A stretch of 64,000 nucleotides of DNA from Vanilla planifolia (Eukaryota > Streptophyta > Magnoliopsida > Asparagales > Orchidaceae), in NCBI GenBank assembly GCA_023846275.1, contig CM043870.1, positions 18,291,057 through 18,355,056 on the forward strand. Reading direction: 5' to 3'. Made by a program: the position numbers and the translations under genes. The notes beneath the pieces are model-generated. The model did not search any database, had not been told where the DNA came from, and was given only the letters and a program-made list of their open reading frames with translations. Numbering within the stretch: the stretch's first letter is position 1; the number at the start of each line of letters is the position of its first letter. Positions 31,401 to 44,065 of this stretch are shown here, piece by piece.

Positions 31401-31899
31401 AACCCTTCCTATAATTATATTAATTGTTTTACTTATGAAGCCAAACCATTTTAGTTCAAGCATATTTTTGGGTGAATCAATAGTTTTGACTAACTACAAA
31501 GAAACTTTAGGAAAATATGATTAAATATGGGCTTTAATAATACCTGTATGCATTGTATAATAGGTTGGCATGCTATAATTACATGTAAAATTGTTGCTAT
31601 AAACTTTTAAGATATTGGCATTTCCTTTATCCCATTGAATATGAAATATCCTAGCGTTTGAAACAAAAATATTTCTACTAATAAGTTTTGCATTTAATAA
31701 TTAACAAGTATATTTCAAGGGTTAAAGATCATTAATTATTTAGCTAATGATGCATGCCCTTAATTTTTTATTATAATCCATCATTAGCCTTTTGCATGTT
31801 CATTAAATATGTGTTAGCCTTATTTTTAATATGTTCACAAAGACTTAAATATTCTGTATGCTTTTCTTTTAGTTTCTTGTATTACTTACATAAGGTTTC

Positions 31900-32615
31900 A
31901 TATTATTAAACAAATTAAATGTTAAGGTAATGCTTCATTATAATAACTTACCTCTACTTCACATAACGATGTTTCCATTCCTTCTCCATCGTCTTGAGTC
32001 ACCATCAACAATAGCTCTTTGTTGTTTTGTTCCTCTTCACTTGTACTAGTCTTCTCAAAGTCACTTCAAGCTTTATTCAATGCTTTCTTCTTCTAGTTCT
32101 TGCTCTTCTTCGTTACATTCTTCTCTTTCTCAATTCAATCTAACTCCATAAGACATGCTAGTTCGAAATGTCTTAGTTTGTCACACTCATGGAAAAATAT
32201 CTCCTCTTTTTTTCTCTCTCTTTGTGGACCTTTGTTTCGTATATCTTCTTGTAACACTAAAAAATTTAGAAAAACCATCCAAAATTAGAGCTCTGCTATA
32301 TTCATTTGTAGGCACCTCTTCTAAGGTATCTTCCTCTTTTTGTATTGCTATTGTTTACTCTTTGTTCATTAAATTGTTTTTCTAAATAAATCCTTTCTCT
32401 TCTTTTCTCCACTCCATCTCTAGTTCAATAGTCATGAGTTCACCTGTAAAGTCATCCAATGTTATATTAGAAATGTTCGTAGTAATCTTGAAGGTTATGG
32501 TGAAGGATTATTACACTTTTGGCAAAATTCTAGGGATCTGTTTTAGATGTTCATTCATTGATATAGTCTTTTCAAAACTAACAACTCCATTAATAATTTT
32601 AATAAGTGAAATAAA
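31900..32615 (-). pseudogene. Copia gag relic with CCHC zinc knuckle
   Basis: Gag forms the virus-like particle of the element. Minus-strand reading from 32615 gives a helical stretch with 'IINGVVSFEKTIS' and 'LKQIPRILPKV'. Next come 'TLDDFTGELMTIELEM' near 32450-32400, the typical L-x-x-L-x-G-x-L-x-x-x-E region, and a Lys/Glu-rich linker. The zinc knuckle lies at 32194-32153 and reads 'FHECDKLRHFELAC': the second Cys, the His and the last Cys are kept, while the first Cys position is Phe and the usual Gly is Arg. An acidic Glu/Asp/Ser tail follows to about 31940, as in plant Copia gag. Several in-frame stops are present. The upstream third of gag is missing at the junction with block b. Confidence 0.85.
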
Positions 32616-35290
32616 CAAATCTGTTAAAGCAACAAAAGTAGAATTGTTTCTTCAACTTCTTTTTGAGTTAGGTTGGTAATTCTCTTTCACATGTTCTATA
32701 TGGTACTTTTTGGTAAGTTCTTAATGATATTTTTGTCCATCAACTATGTAATATGAATTTAGATGTTTGGCATAATCATAAAATAAATATTAAGCTTGAT
32801 GAAGATTCACTTAGGGCACAACACCGCGTGATAGATAAGGTTTCTCTTTGTGATCCGTAATGAAGTCAAACAAGTTATTGTATGATTATAATTGAGTTTA
32901 ACTATTGAATTTATTTAGTTTACTAAATCTTTTATTTTAGCATTGGAATAACTGATACACATAAGTTCCCTGTGATATTTTACCCCTCACCAACACATTA
33001 TATATTTTTGTATGTTTTCAATAAGAATAATATTTTATTTTTTTTTCCTTTTGATTTTAGTTTTTGTATTATGATATATTTAAAGCCTTATTATGGAATA
33101 AAAAGAAATATTATTTTATATTAGCATTAAACTTTTAGAAATAACCTTTTATTTATCTACATGAATGACAATCGTAAGTTGCAACCTAGGTATTTTAGGT
33201 GATGATTTGATATCTAATTTATGGTTTGAATTTATCTCCACTATTTTTGTTATACTTTTCATCATCAGCTTCCCTCTTAGTTTCACTGTAGAAATTCCTC
33301 GTACCCATGCTAAATTAATAATGTTTGGGCATTAAGGTCATTTGTCATGTTGTTAGTCCTTTAAGTCCTAAACATCATAAATCATTGGGTATTACATTAC
33401 TATTAAGTGAGCCATCCCCAAAAAAGATTTAAGTTATGCAATCAAGTTCAATGAAAATTCCCATTACGACCATGGAGTCACTAAGTGTGCATAAGTGGTT
33501 GGCCTTAGATACTACATTAATCTTAACAACCTTCTAATAAGAAACAATGGATTCAATAGCACAAACCACATCTTTATTCATCATTTTCTATATAACATAC
33601 TTTAAATCCTCATGTTTAGGATTTCTTGTTAGAAGTGGTATCACATGAGACAACATAAGTTTGGTTTATATCAAACTTAAATACTTAAAAATCATTTTTA
33701 GTCGTAACTTTGATATTTCCTTACTAGACAGTAAATTATATATGACACAATTCACTTTTTTAACACATTTAATGAATTAAATATAGATTTTCTTAAAGAC
33801 TATTCTATTTTGTTTCTAACTATTTAGTAAGGCAAGTGAAAGGAAAGTTGTTGATGTTGTCAACCAAAATGGTGAATAATCCATTTCAACAAAGAAAGTG
33901 GGTAAGCATCATATGTCTAATTGCAATATAGAGATAACATTCTTGTTACACTCATGCCAATTTTTGTATGTCTTATATGTATATCCGCATCATTGAAATA
34001 GTATGTTTACACGATTGTGAAAGATGCCAACCATATTAATCTAATGTAAATATAAATTGTGTCCATTTAGTATAATAGTTGAGATGCATTTCCTATGCTC
34101 ATAATCAAATATTTAATTTATTTATTTTTCTTAATAAATAAATTTCCTAAATACAGCAACATAACAAGATGAAACATATCAGTGACAACCATGAAAAAAT
34201 GGATGATAATATAATAGACATAGATCATCTTAGTCTATTATGCACAATACTTTGATGATCTTCGAACTAGTCTGAGTATGCAATGATAGTATGTTATGGA
34301 GATGGCCAATTTTTTCTAATGTAGTGTTATGATTTGAAGTGTTGTTGCATGAAAATAGTATGGTAGTTTGATAATATTTTCTTTGTTGTGCACATTTTTG
34401 ATCCATCAATTACTAAAGTTGTTATGAGGAAATCATGCATTAAGATGAGAAGTGTTCACCACCTATAGTTATTCAACTTTTTTTATGTTATGATTTTTGG
34501 TGCACATGAATAGTACCTCTCAAAACTACAAGTGACTATCTTTTGAATACAATATTTGTATTGTAATCCTCAAATAGTAATTCTACCCCTATATATATAA
34601 TAAACATATTCAACATTTTAAATGTCATGTCCTTTATGATCATAGGATTTATGGAAGCTGTATTTTGCCCATATTAATAACAACTTTACATTTATCTATA
34701 ATTGGTTGTCCATCGCATATACAAGTTGAATTTTTTGTTGTTGTTGATTTATATAAAGGTGTGCTCACTTTATTGATTTATTTGTATAATAAGCTCTATT
34801 GTACGTCTAACAAACATTTTTCCTCACTTGCAACATATAATTTGCTAACTCTCATGATATGTTTTTGTTTATTGGAATACAAAAGATAACCCACTACAAT
34901 CAGCTAAAATGTATAATTGCTAAATTGCAATTAGATGCATAATTGTATACCCCTAATTATCACCATTATCTTCAATTCATGTATTATTTGCTTTATTTCA
35001 ACATGAAAAGTTTCTAAACTAAGTTTTTTTAAATAGTCCCAAATAATTCCAACTACAACAACACTACAATTGGCACATACATTCTCACCAGTGATTTCTT
35101 ACTACATCTGCATCACTAGTAGAGGGAAGCACCTCACTGACTATGCACTATTGTTGCTTGTGTTGTTTCAAATTGACTGATAATTCCCAAAACAAGTAGT
35201 CTCAAATCTTCCTGTATTGAAGTTTTAATGAGGAGATAATAGTTGATTATAAAGTGGCAATTGTCTTTAATATTACATATAATATTTCTT
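32615..35290. repeat. Repeat block b, copy 2
   Basis: This copy aligns with 6603-8990 from its first base: 'aaatctgttaaagcaacaaa' against 'aaatctgataaagcaacaaa'. It aligns with 44066-46330 from about 32697. After 35005, where copy 1 stops matching, it still matches copy 3 weakly to about 35290 (for example 'gataattccc' against 'tgattcctaa', and 'tggcaattgtcttta' against 'gcaacaattctcttta'). Copy 1 has therefore probably lost its end. No block a precedes it; a truncated Copia relic does. No protein is recognised. Confidence 0.8.
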
Positions 35291-37136
35291 TTTTTATCTG
35301 ATTTTGCTAAGTTATTAACACTACTAGCTTTCTAAATATCATATAATGCTAAAATGTGTAGCATGATTATGACCTGTATATTATTGATTTCATATAACTT
35401 AGCTTGCCTTATTTTGTAATGAATTTTGTGTCCTTTTTTATATTAAGTTGAATATTTCTTAATTAAGAATTATAAGTTAGTGACCGTATCCAACAATTTA
35501 TTGAGAAAGACCACTTTGCATCCTTGCAGTCAAATATTTTATCCATTACACACTAGACCATGTGCTTCATTTTATCCTTGATGCAACTGAGAATTGGTAT
35601 TTCATTAAAAAGTAATTAGACTACAAAAGTTGTTTTTTAGTATCTTCTATTTAAGTTTTATAGAAAATGTTTCATAATTCTTTTGATTTTCTTAACACAA
35701 AGGCTATTTTCATCAAACTGGAAACTAATTTTATACAAAGCAGTCTTGTGATGCTTAAGATTTTACACTTGTTGTACCATCACAAAAAATCAATTCATTC
35801 CCTCCTTAATGTATTATAAGACTAGTTCATGATGCATTATGGATATTATTTTTAATTACTATTTTACAAGGAAAGTTTATTAGACTTTTTCAATATATTA
35901 GTTATTTTAAATTTATTAAAAAGTTGTTGATATCTTTTTAAAAGTTAGTCGTGAACTTGAATTTATAAATTTTCAAAAATTAGTTATTTTGAAATTTTAA
36001 ATCATCAATTCATTTTTTATTATTTTGGTCAAATCAATTTTTATTCTAGCATCACCAACAAAGCTCTCATTTGCATGTATTTATAAAGATTTTTATTTTT
36101 TGCTTTCATAAGTTTATTTTTTTACACTTTTAAAGATATTTTTACTAAGTTTAATATTTATTAAATTTGTATTACATTAATGTTTTTATCATTAGAAATT
36201 GTAGGCATATAGACAATTTTATAATTTTTTTTATTTTCTTTATGATTGCTATAACTTTCAACTTTTTTGATGCATAACTTATTTTTTTGTGATAACATAT
36301 TTAAATGAAATACAAAGAACTTTGTAAACAATGATTTAAATATTTGAAATATTATCAATCAAAATAATCTTATATTTTATTATGTTTAAACTATTTATTA
36401 AAGTATAGGAAATTTCATAATACAAAATGATTTTATACTCTCTATCATCGTTATTACTTTTTTATAAAAACTGATATTTACAATTATCATAAATTTAATA
36501 TTTATATGGTACAATAATATTGTTTTAAAGTATATTTTACCAAAGCAATCTTTTAATGACATAATACAAATATAAAGTTAAATATTTCAAATGAGAAATA
36601 ATGTTCATAATTCCTTATTTTTCATACCCTTGCATATCTTGCCATTAATATTATATAGATGTCATCTACGTTTCACAGATGTTTTGAGCTATTTGCATAC
36701 AAAACGTAAATCAAATAATTAAATATTTTTAATTTTATCTATAAATTGTAAAAATAATTATTTTAATAATTAAATAATAGTAAATTATTAATATAATAAC
36801 ACATCACATAAAAAATAATAATAAAAGTTTTTAATGATCTATGTATCATATATATAAAATAAGTTGGCATAATCTTCAAAACTATTGAAATATACTTATG
36901 TAATCAAATAAAATATTATAGAAATTAAAAAAATAAACAAATAATATGGAAAAATAAAATATATAAAAGATATGTGAAACATATTGATGTTAGATTATGC
37001 AAGAAAATGTATTTTACAAAATAATTAAACTAAAAATGATAGATAAATAAATAATAAAAAGAAAATATTAAAAAATAAATAAATACATAACTTAAAAAGA
37101 GCTAAAACCTTAGTAACATAAGAAATAATGAAATTA
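35291..37136. other. Segment of unit B with no counterpart in unit A
   Basis: In unit A block b passes directly into block c near 9040. In unit B these roughly 1.85 kb intervene. The first part is ordinary AT-rich sequence. The second part (36400-37100) is extremely AT-rich, with many 'aaataa' strings. No terminal inverted repeat, LTR or protein motif is recognisable, so insertion into B and deletion from A both remain possible. Confidence 0.5.
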
Positions 37137-40100
37137 TATAAATTATTTCAAAATTCAAAATAATTTTATGTTAAGCTAATTAACAACTCATAATGATTAA
37201 GATATAACATTACAAATAAAATTAGAAAAAGAATATTAGAGCTTCAAATATTATACAAAAGTCGTTCGTTAACTTCATTAGGCAAACAAAAGAAAAAATA
37301 TACTTTGTTACCATTAGTCTTTTTTAATTACTACAAATCCAAAATATACTTGACAATCTTGCAATATATGTTAGCTCACTACCCAATGATGCCATAGAGA
37401 TGGTCAAAGCCATTCTTCAAATCTATTACAAATTTTATTGAATGTGAGATAAACCTCCCAATGTTTGATGCTTTATATATTTACATATGCTATAAAGTTT
37501 AGCCATTTTTTATTTTAAATTAATTAGATATAAACTATGTCTTTTGGTAAATTTATCATTCTTCTTATGATGAAATTTTTTTGTAATTGGGTCATAGTTC
37601 TTAATATTTAAGAACATATATTATCACGATGAATATCTGCATATCTTAAATTTATTTTTTGGTATGCATTAAATTTTAATAAGTTTTTGTCTTTGACATC
37701 AAGAATTACTTGCATAACTTTTGAGGAAGCCTATTGTATAAAGAAATGTACGAATCGACATTTAAGATTTTTTTTATTTAATTTTTATTATATTGTTTTA
37801 TTTATGATTTATATTTTTTAACTTTTATGTCATTCTTATTTATACAAAAGAATTTTGTTTAAGGTATAACTTTTGAAAATTTTATTATAGCAATTATTAT
37901 AGTTTGATTATATTATAATGTCCTATGTATATAACATACAAAGAATTTAAAATTATTTTAGTACATTTATTTTTATTTCACGTGAAAGACATTTTATTTA
38001 AAATATTATAATTTCCTGCATTATCATTATCTCGACCTATTTTTAATAATTTTTAATATTTTTTTAATAACAAAAAATATCTCAATAATTCTTTGGTTTT
38101 TAAAAAATTGTTGCATTTTGAAAAATTTATGATTTTGTTATCATATAATGTTATAAGTTATGTTTTCAATTTGAATGTTTTTAATATTAAGTATTATATA
38201 AGAAATTTTTAATTTTTTGTTATAATTGTGTTTCTTAAGATTTTTCATTTTTTTATTATTGTATCTTTACTGTCTTGTTTATGATTATTAAATTATTACT
38301 ATTTCTTTTACTTGGAAATCAACAAATTAAATAAAATCTTAAAAATTCAATTTCCATAATAATTAATTTTTTCCAATTATTTTAAAAGTTTTATAAGCTA
38401 ACAAATTTATTGTGACTATAGTATTAAAAAAATTTGCATACATAATTTATAGTGTATTGATTATTCAAAACATTTTTCTAGATAACATTTCAATTTACGA
38501 TCTTTATGTTGCTGACTTCTTTTCAAGTTATATTTTTTTACTAATAGTAGTAGACCTTCAATCAGCATAGTATCAAGAAAACCATTTCTTACACAATATG
38601 ACGTTATTTTTAAAATTTAAAAATGTTTTAATTTAATTATTTTCTTAGTTGTATTGTTTAATTTAAACTAAAGAAACTTCGAATTTTTTCCCTAAAAAAA
38701 TATAATTTTCAAAATTCTTATTGTTTTTTTATATATTTCTTTAAAAAATTTATTTTATAATTTAAATAATAAATATAAAACTCAATGAAAATTATAAGAT
38801 AAATAAAAAAATCATTACCATAAAATTTCCAACATTAAACATTGCAATATTACTTGCAATTTGGCTAATTCAAATTATTGAATGAAATGTAATTTTTGTT
38901 GATCATATAAATTTACATGATTAGAGTTTATTAAATTTACCTAATAAGAATTAGATCATAAGCACATAAACTTTTTCATTTATTTGATTTTATATGTAAA
39001 TATTTTTGTAATTTAAGTTATAGTTTGAAATCCTTCTAATGATCAAGTTAAAAACTTTGTTTAGTTGGATCTCTACTTAGTTTAATTAATTGACTTGCAA
39101 TAGTAAATGAAATAGATATGAGTCCAAGCTTTAGGCAACAAATGTTCTTGTTTTACTAAGCAAAAAAAATGCTCCAAATTTAAAATTCTAGCAAATAATA
39201 ATCTTGTTAGTTGGTATCATTTATTATCCTATTTAAATCAATTCTTGATGTTAAATTAAAATTTTATCAATAATTCAATAATATTAATAATTGTCGTTGA
39301 CATCATAACTTTTATTTCATTTGCTATGATTATCTCATTTTTCAATTTTTTGTATCAATTAACTAGATATCTTTTCTATTTTAGTACAATTGGTGAAGAA
39401 ATTTGTAGTTTGCAGTAAATTAAACTCTATATTATTTCAACACATCAATCACTATTCTCTATAAATATATTTCAACAAGAATGAATCAGAATTACTATAA
39501 CATCTTTTAAATATTAGTATCTCCCAAATTATTATATAGTAATGATTTAAAGAGGAAGTTAATAGATTCATTTTAAACATTTTTAAAGTTTGAGGTTAAT
39601 GCTTAGATTCTTTATTGAATAAGTTAGTCAACCATATATATCATATATTAAATCTTAACCATTGCTAAAATTTCTACATTTGTTGCGATGAGATTACTCG
39701 GTGTGATTTTCTATTCTACCTAAGAATTAAGAAATATCTTATCGATCTTTTTATCAATTTGTGCCAATATGAATTTTATAAATTTTTTAGCTAAAAGTTT
39801 GTCATTATATTGTCTTAAAGAAAATGTAGAAATATATTATCAAAACATTGGTGAAGACAAATGTCATCAATAATCTTTTATTCAAGAATACGTAATGTGG
39901 TCAAAAAAATTAGGGTAGGAATATATTTTAGAGTTATATTTATTACTATGAAAACTCCTAAAACCTTGACTATAATTAAAACAACAATGAATATAAATTT
40001 GATTCCCAACCATCATTATTTGAGTTATTTGGTAATAGTGAATTGCATTTATTATCCTTACTTTGATGAAAAAAATGGGTGCTATATATCTAATATTTTT

Positions 40101-43100
40101 GACTATATAATTATCATTTATTTAATTATGGTATATGGTTTTATGGAATAAAAATTTGAAAATTGAATATATTTGAACAATTAAAATTTATAAATTGAAT
40201 ATTTAATTTTGAAATTTTAAATTTTAAAATTAAAAAAAAATTGTAAAATTACTTGAGTTGTAAAAAATGAACGTTGATTAGGCTTAATCCTTTAAAATGA
40301 GCTTATAAGTTTATTTATATTAGTAACTTTACCTCTCATAATTATTTGTATGCTTCCATGAATGTTTGATAAGATATGGATAAGATTCTTAAATATTAGG
40401 AGTTGGTGGTTAAAGATAGACGGATTATAAGGAAAACTTTTGTATATGATGCATTTAGGAATATCAAAAGAAAAGAAGAATTTAAGAGAAAGAAGAATCT
40501 ATTACCATACCTTACATAGACACCTAAATTTAAGGAGATTCATATAGAAGACCAAAAAGGGTGTAATTAGAAGAGGTTTAATTTAAAATTGTGAATTATG
40601 GTTACTCCATCCACAAAGTATTTTATCTTAAAGTAAATTATTTATTTAAGGTGGTGTAGCCAAGGCTATATAAGACATTAAGATATGCTTGTAATTTAAG
40701 GAAACCTTAAAAAGGGAATTTGAAAGGGCCAACGTAAAGGAAACCAAGTAAAAAAGTGAGATAAGCTATGAGGATAGATTTTACAAAAGCGAAGTCATCT
40801 AAATGACTTTTCAATGTAAGATAACACTTGAGTTCATATGATAAATTTAGCTCAATTCTAAGCTAAGATAAAAGAAATTGCTTGGTGAAAATGTTTATAA
40901 AAAATTGGTGATTGATTATGACAACAATTAGTCATTGATTTTCATAAAACTTGTTCAAGAAGAAAGCAATTCCTTCTACCCAAGATAGAGGTAGATTTTT
41001 TTAGTAAAAGAATTGTTCAATGTTTACTCTTTCTTATGCAATGTTTGTTGTTGAGCTATAAGAAATGCAAGTTACATTTTTTGTTTTGAATGCAAAGTAA
41101 ATTACATGATCATATATTGCAAGTTTATTTTTAATTAATAGATATATGTGGAAGATGATTTTGGAATAGGAATTTGTTGATCCAAAACACTTGTTAACAT
41201 AGACATCACCAAGTACAATAAGTGAAAAGCATGCTAAATGTTATGCCTTGTTGGTCACTTATGTCAGTTGTCTAAGTATTTATGCATTAAGCATAAATTA
41301 TGACCATAATTGTTTAAAATTTAAAAACCATGCAGACGAAAATTTATTTAAGATAACCCTCATAACTTTGACATAATGGCCTTGTTTTATTATTATATGT
41401 TGCTAAGTGTTAGGATGCGTAATGTCATTCTTCTTCTTTCTTAGTTGTATCGATGTTTGATATTATATATTGAATTTAATATTGACTTCTTAATTATTAC
41501 ATAAAATGACAAAGATTTTCTTTCTTTGAACAAAGAGTTGTATATAATTGAGACTTTATTATATATTTTTTCATCTAACCTTTACAATTGAAATGTTTTT
41601 TTGATCTGAGGCACTACGATTGTATCTGAAATTTCTCACAAGTTTAATTGATAGCATGACGTGATATAAATGTGCACTTTATCACTAAAATCATGGATAA
41701 AAAATGCATGAAATGATATGTGATATAGGTTATATGATAGATTAAGTAATAAAAAATTTGAAGGCACTTGGAAATAAATTAAAAGCTCTAGATAATATTG
41801 TTGCAAACCATTCCTTTGTTTAGAGTCTTCTTGTGAAGCATGGAACCATGGGCTTGGCAACGTTATAAGAGTCCTTGGTTCAACCATCAAGAGAAACAAA
41901 ATGGATTGTTAAGATATGTGTGATTCTTGGTTACTAGTTAGAAAGCCTTGGAGGGCTCAGTTTGAGGCCTTAGAAGAAGGCTAGGTTAATTAAAAATATG
42001 GTTAGCAACCAAATAGTTTTGTTATGGCTAAAATTGTTAATGTTATGGTTAAACAATATGGTAAAGGTTTTGTGGATAATTTATAAACCATAAAATAATC
42101 ACTTGGATTCCCATGTGATTATCATTACCATGTCGAATGTTAGATTATCTTATTTCAAAGAAGTGGAAGGGATTAAATGATTCTTACATATAGGAAATTG
42201 TATTATATCATTAAGTGGATGCCAGGTATCTAGTTAGTCATAGTGTAACAAAATATATATTAAATTAGTTAGTAGAAGATGATATCATCTTGTTAGCTAC
42301 AAACTAATGTCATTCTGTCATAACATTTATTCTATTGCTACATTCATGTTTCTTGTTAGTGAAAAATAGTTTTATAATATGGCTTAAAGATTTTCCATTT
42401 AGCCACCTAGCTCTACCCTTTATAGCAAGACCAAGTTGCTAAACTTGAAGCAGGAGTGGAGTTAGAGATTATCAGAGTTAGTAAATTAGCTAGATAATTT
42501 ATTTTATTTATTTCATCATCAATAATAATAGAGTTGATACTTTTTTCTCAATAGTTATATTTTGTTTGTCATAGGAGTGTATCAAATTGTCCTATTAGAC
42601 TTGGTATGTATTAGTTATTTTTTTTTATGAATCATTGGTAGTTATTTATGGTATTTCCATAGATTGGATTAGAATCGAGTGATTTTATTGATTTTTTTGA
42701 TACTTTATCATTTTTTGGTCTTCTGGATGGGAGAAATTATTAGATTCCTAGCATGATCACATTTTGCTTAGAACCCGTAAGTACAATATGATAATACGAT
42801 TCTTTAGAATTTTGTTACACTAATGATAACGTTATGTTCATTGAAGATGTTAAGGAAGAAGAGTAGTAAACATCAAATCCATGAAACTCATCTAATTTAG
42901 AGTGGCAGGCCACAAAGATATATATTTTGAAATAAATTTTAGGTACCATCATTTTTTTGTTTGGAATGCTACTTAATTTAAGTCATCTATGAAAGCTATA
43001 AAAATTAAATTGAAATCTAAATTAATCAAGCTAAAAATAATTTTGTTTTTAGTATCTTTAATAATCATGTCATGATCATCTTAAGAATCATTTTTCTTTA

Positions 43101-43700
43101 CCTTTGTTATTTTCCTTTCCATAATAATTAATTAAATTTAAAAAAAACTAATTTTTCTTGAATTAACTAACCTAAACCTATGTAATAATTTTTAGGCATG
43201 GAACATTAATTTTCAACCTTTTTCGCTACAATAATAGGTTCGAGGCATCGGTCCTGAATCATGCAATTTAAAGCCTTTTTCTCATTGCTAACTTCTCAAC
43301 TACGATAGTAATGTGAGCTATCTAATCATGCAATTTTACAATCGAATGATGATTCCGACAATCACCTTTTTAAAGTAATAATTATATTAACTCTGTGATT
43401 GCTCCATTAATCCAACGTATGGTTTGCATTTAATCTAAAAGTAAAATTAAATATAGTCGTTAAATCATAATTCAAATTTAGTAGCTCATATGGAATCAAA
43501 ATTTCTAAACTATTTTTATTCCTAACTCATAATTTGTGCAATTTTCATAATAAAAAGTTCCAAGATTCCTTTAATCATGTGGCTTCTATGCAACGATTAT
43601 TTTAACCAATATTTTCTAGATGTTTTGAACTTTATTTCAACCAATATTTCACCCTCTGTAAGCAATTTTCAATTTCAACTTCAAAAGAAGTAGTTCAGAT
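37137..43700. repeat. Repeat block c, copy 2
   Basis: The block is collinear with 9040-16890, beginning at 'ttttatgttaagctaatt' (37153; 'ttttatgttatgctaatt' at 9070) and running to about 43640. It lacks the 890 bp segment 13942-14830. The last 60 bases before block a (43640-43700) include a purine-rich 'aaaagaagtag' at 43683. If c is the interior of an LTR element, this sits where a polypurine tract would be expected. I found no protein domain. Divergence from copy 1 includes many substitutions and indels of 1-30 bases. Confidence 0.8.
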
Positions 43701-44058
43701 CCAATTACTTTGCTATGTTAATTATTAGTTTAGAGGTAAAGGATACAAGTCACTCGAAACTTTTACTCATATAGGAGCTACTTGGCCAATACAAAGAATA
43801 ATAATATTGACATATACACGATAGTAAGGTCATGAGAGGGTTGCTGAAACACTATTGCTCAAGAATAATTTCAAATAAATCAAATTGAAGATGTGGTAAC
43901 ATTATGCCTTCATTTAGAATACAATAATTTGAAGCCATAATTAGGGTTGTAGGAAAATATTAAAAATGATGAAAGAAAAGTAAAATATAGTCGTGCAACT
44001 ACTAATAGTTTTGAGTCATAATGGTTATTTCATTAACTCAAAATAAGCTTTTATAAAA
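43701..44058. repeat. Repeat block a, copy 2
   Basis: This block matches the first 355 bases of the window, starting at 'caattacttt' (43702) against 'taattacttc' (1). It runs without a gap from the end of block c into block b, so this is the one place where the c-a-b order can be read uninterrupted. Confidence 0.75.
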
Positions 44059-44065
44059 AAAGGAA

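Larger units (their letters stand above)
30570..32615 (-). mobile_element. Copia (Ty1-type) retrotransposon relic: gag, protease, GAG-pre-integrase, integrase start
   Basis: Read on the minus strand, this piece gives a plant Copia gag, then a protease active-site trace, a GAG-pre-integrase domain and the beginning of the integrase core, all in the usual order. It is cut at both ends. At 32615 it meets block b in the middle of gag, and at about 30570 it meets the truncated LINE in the middle of integrase. No LTR, reverse transcriptase or RNase H from this element was seen. Every domain is interrupted by stops or frameshifts. The plus-strand open frames at 32100-32680 are antisense to it and are not genes. 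Confidence 0.85.

Noticed and set aside
32100-32679. Three plus-strand open frames
   Set aside because: They are antisense to a clear Copia gag on the minus strand.
33636-33652. 'gtggtatcacatgag', a weak primer-binding-site look-alike in block b copy 2
   Set aside because: It is not conserved in the other two copies of block b and lies in the middle of the block, not after its end.
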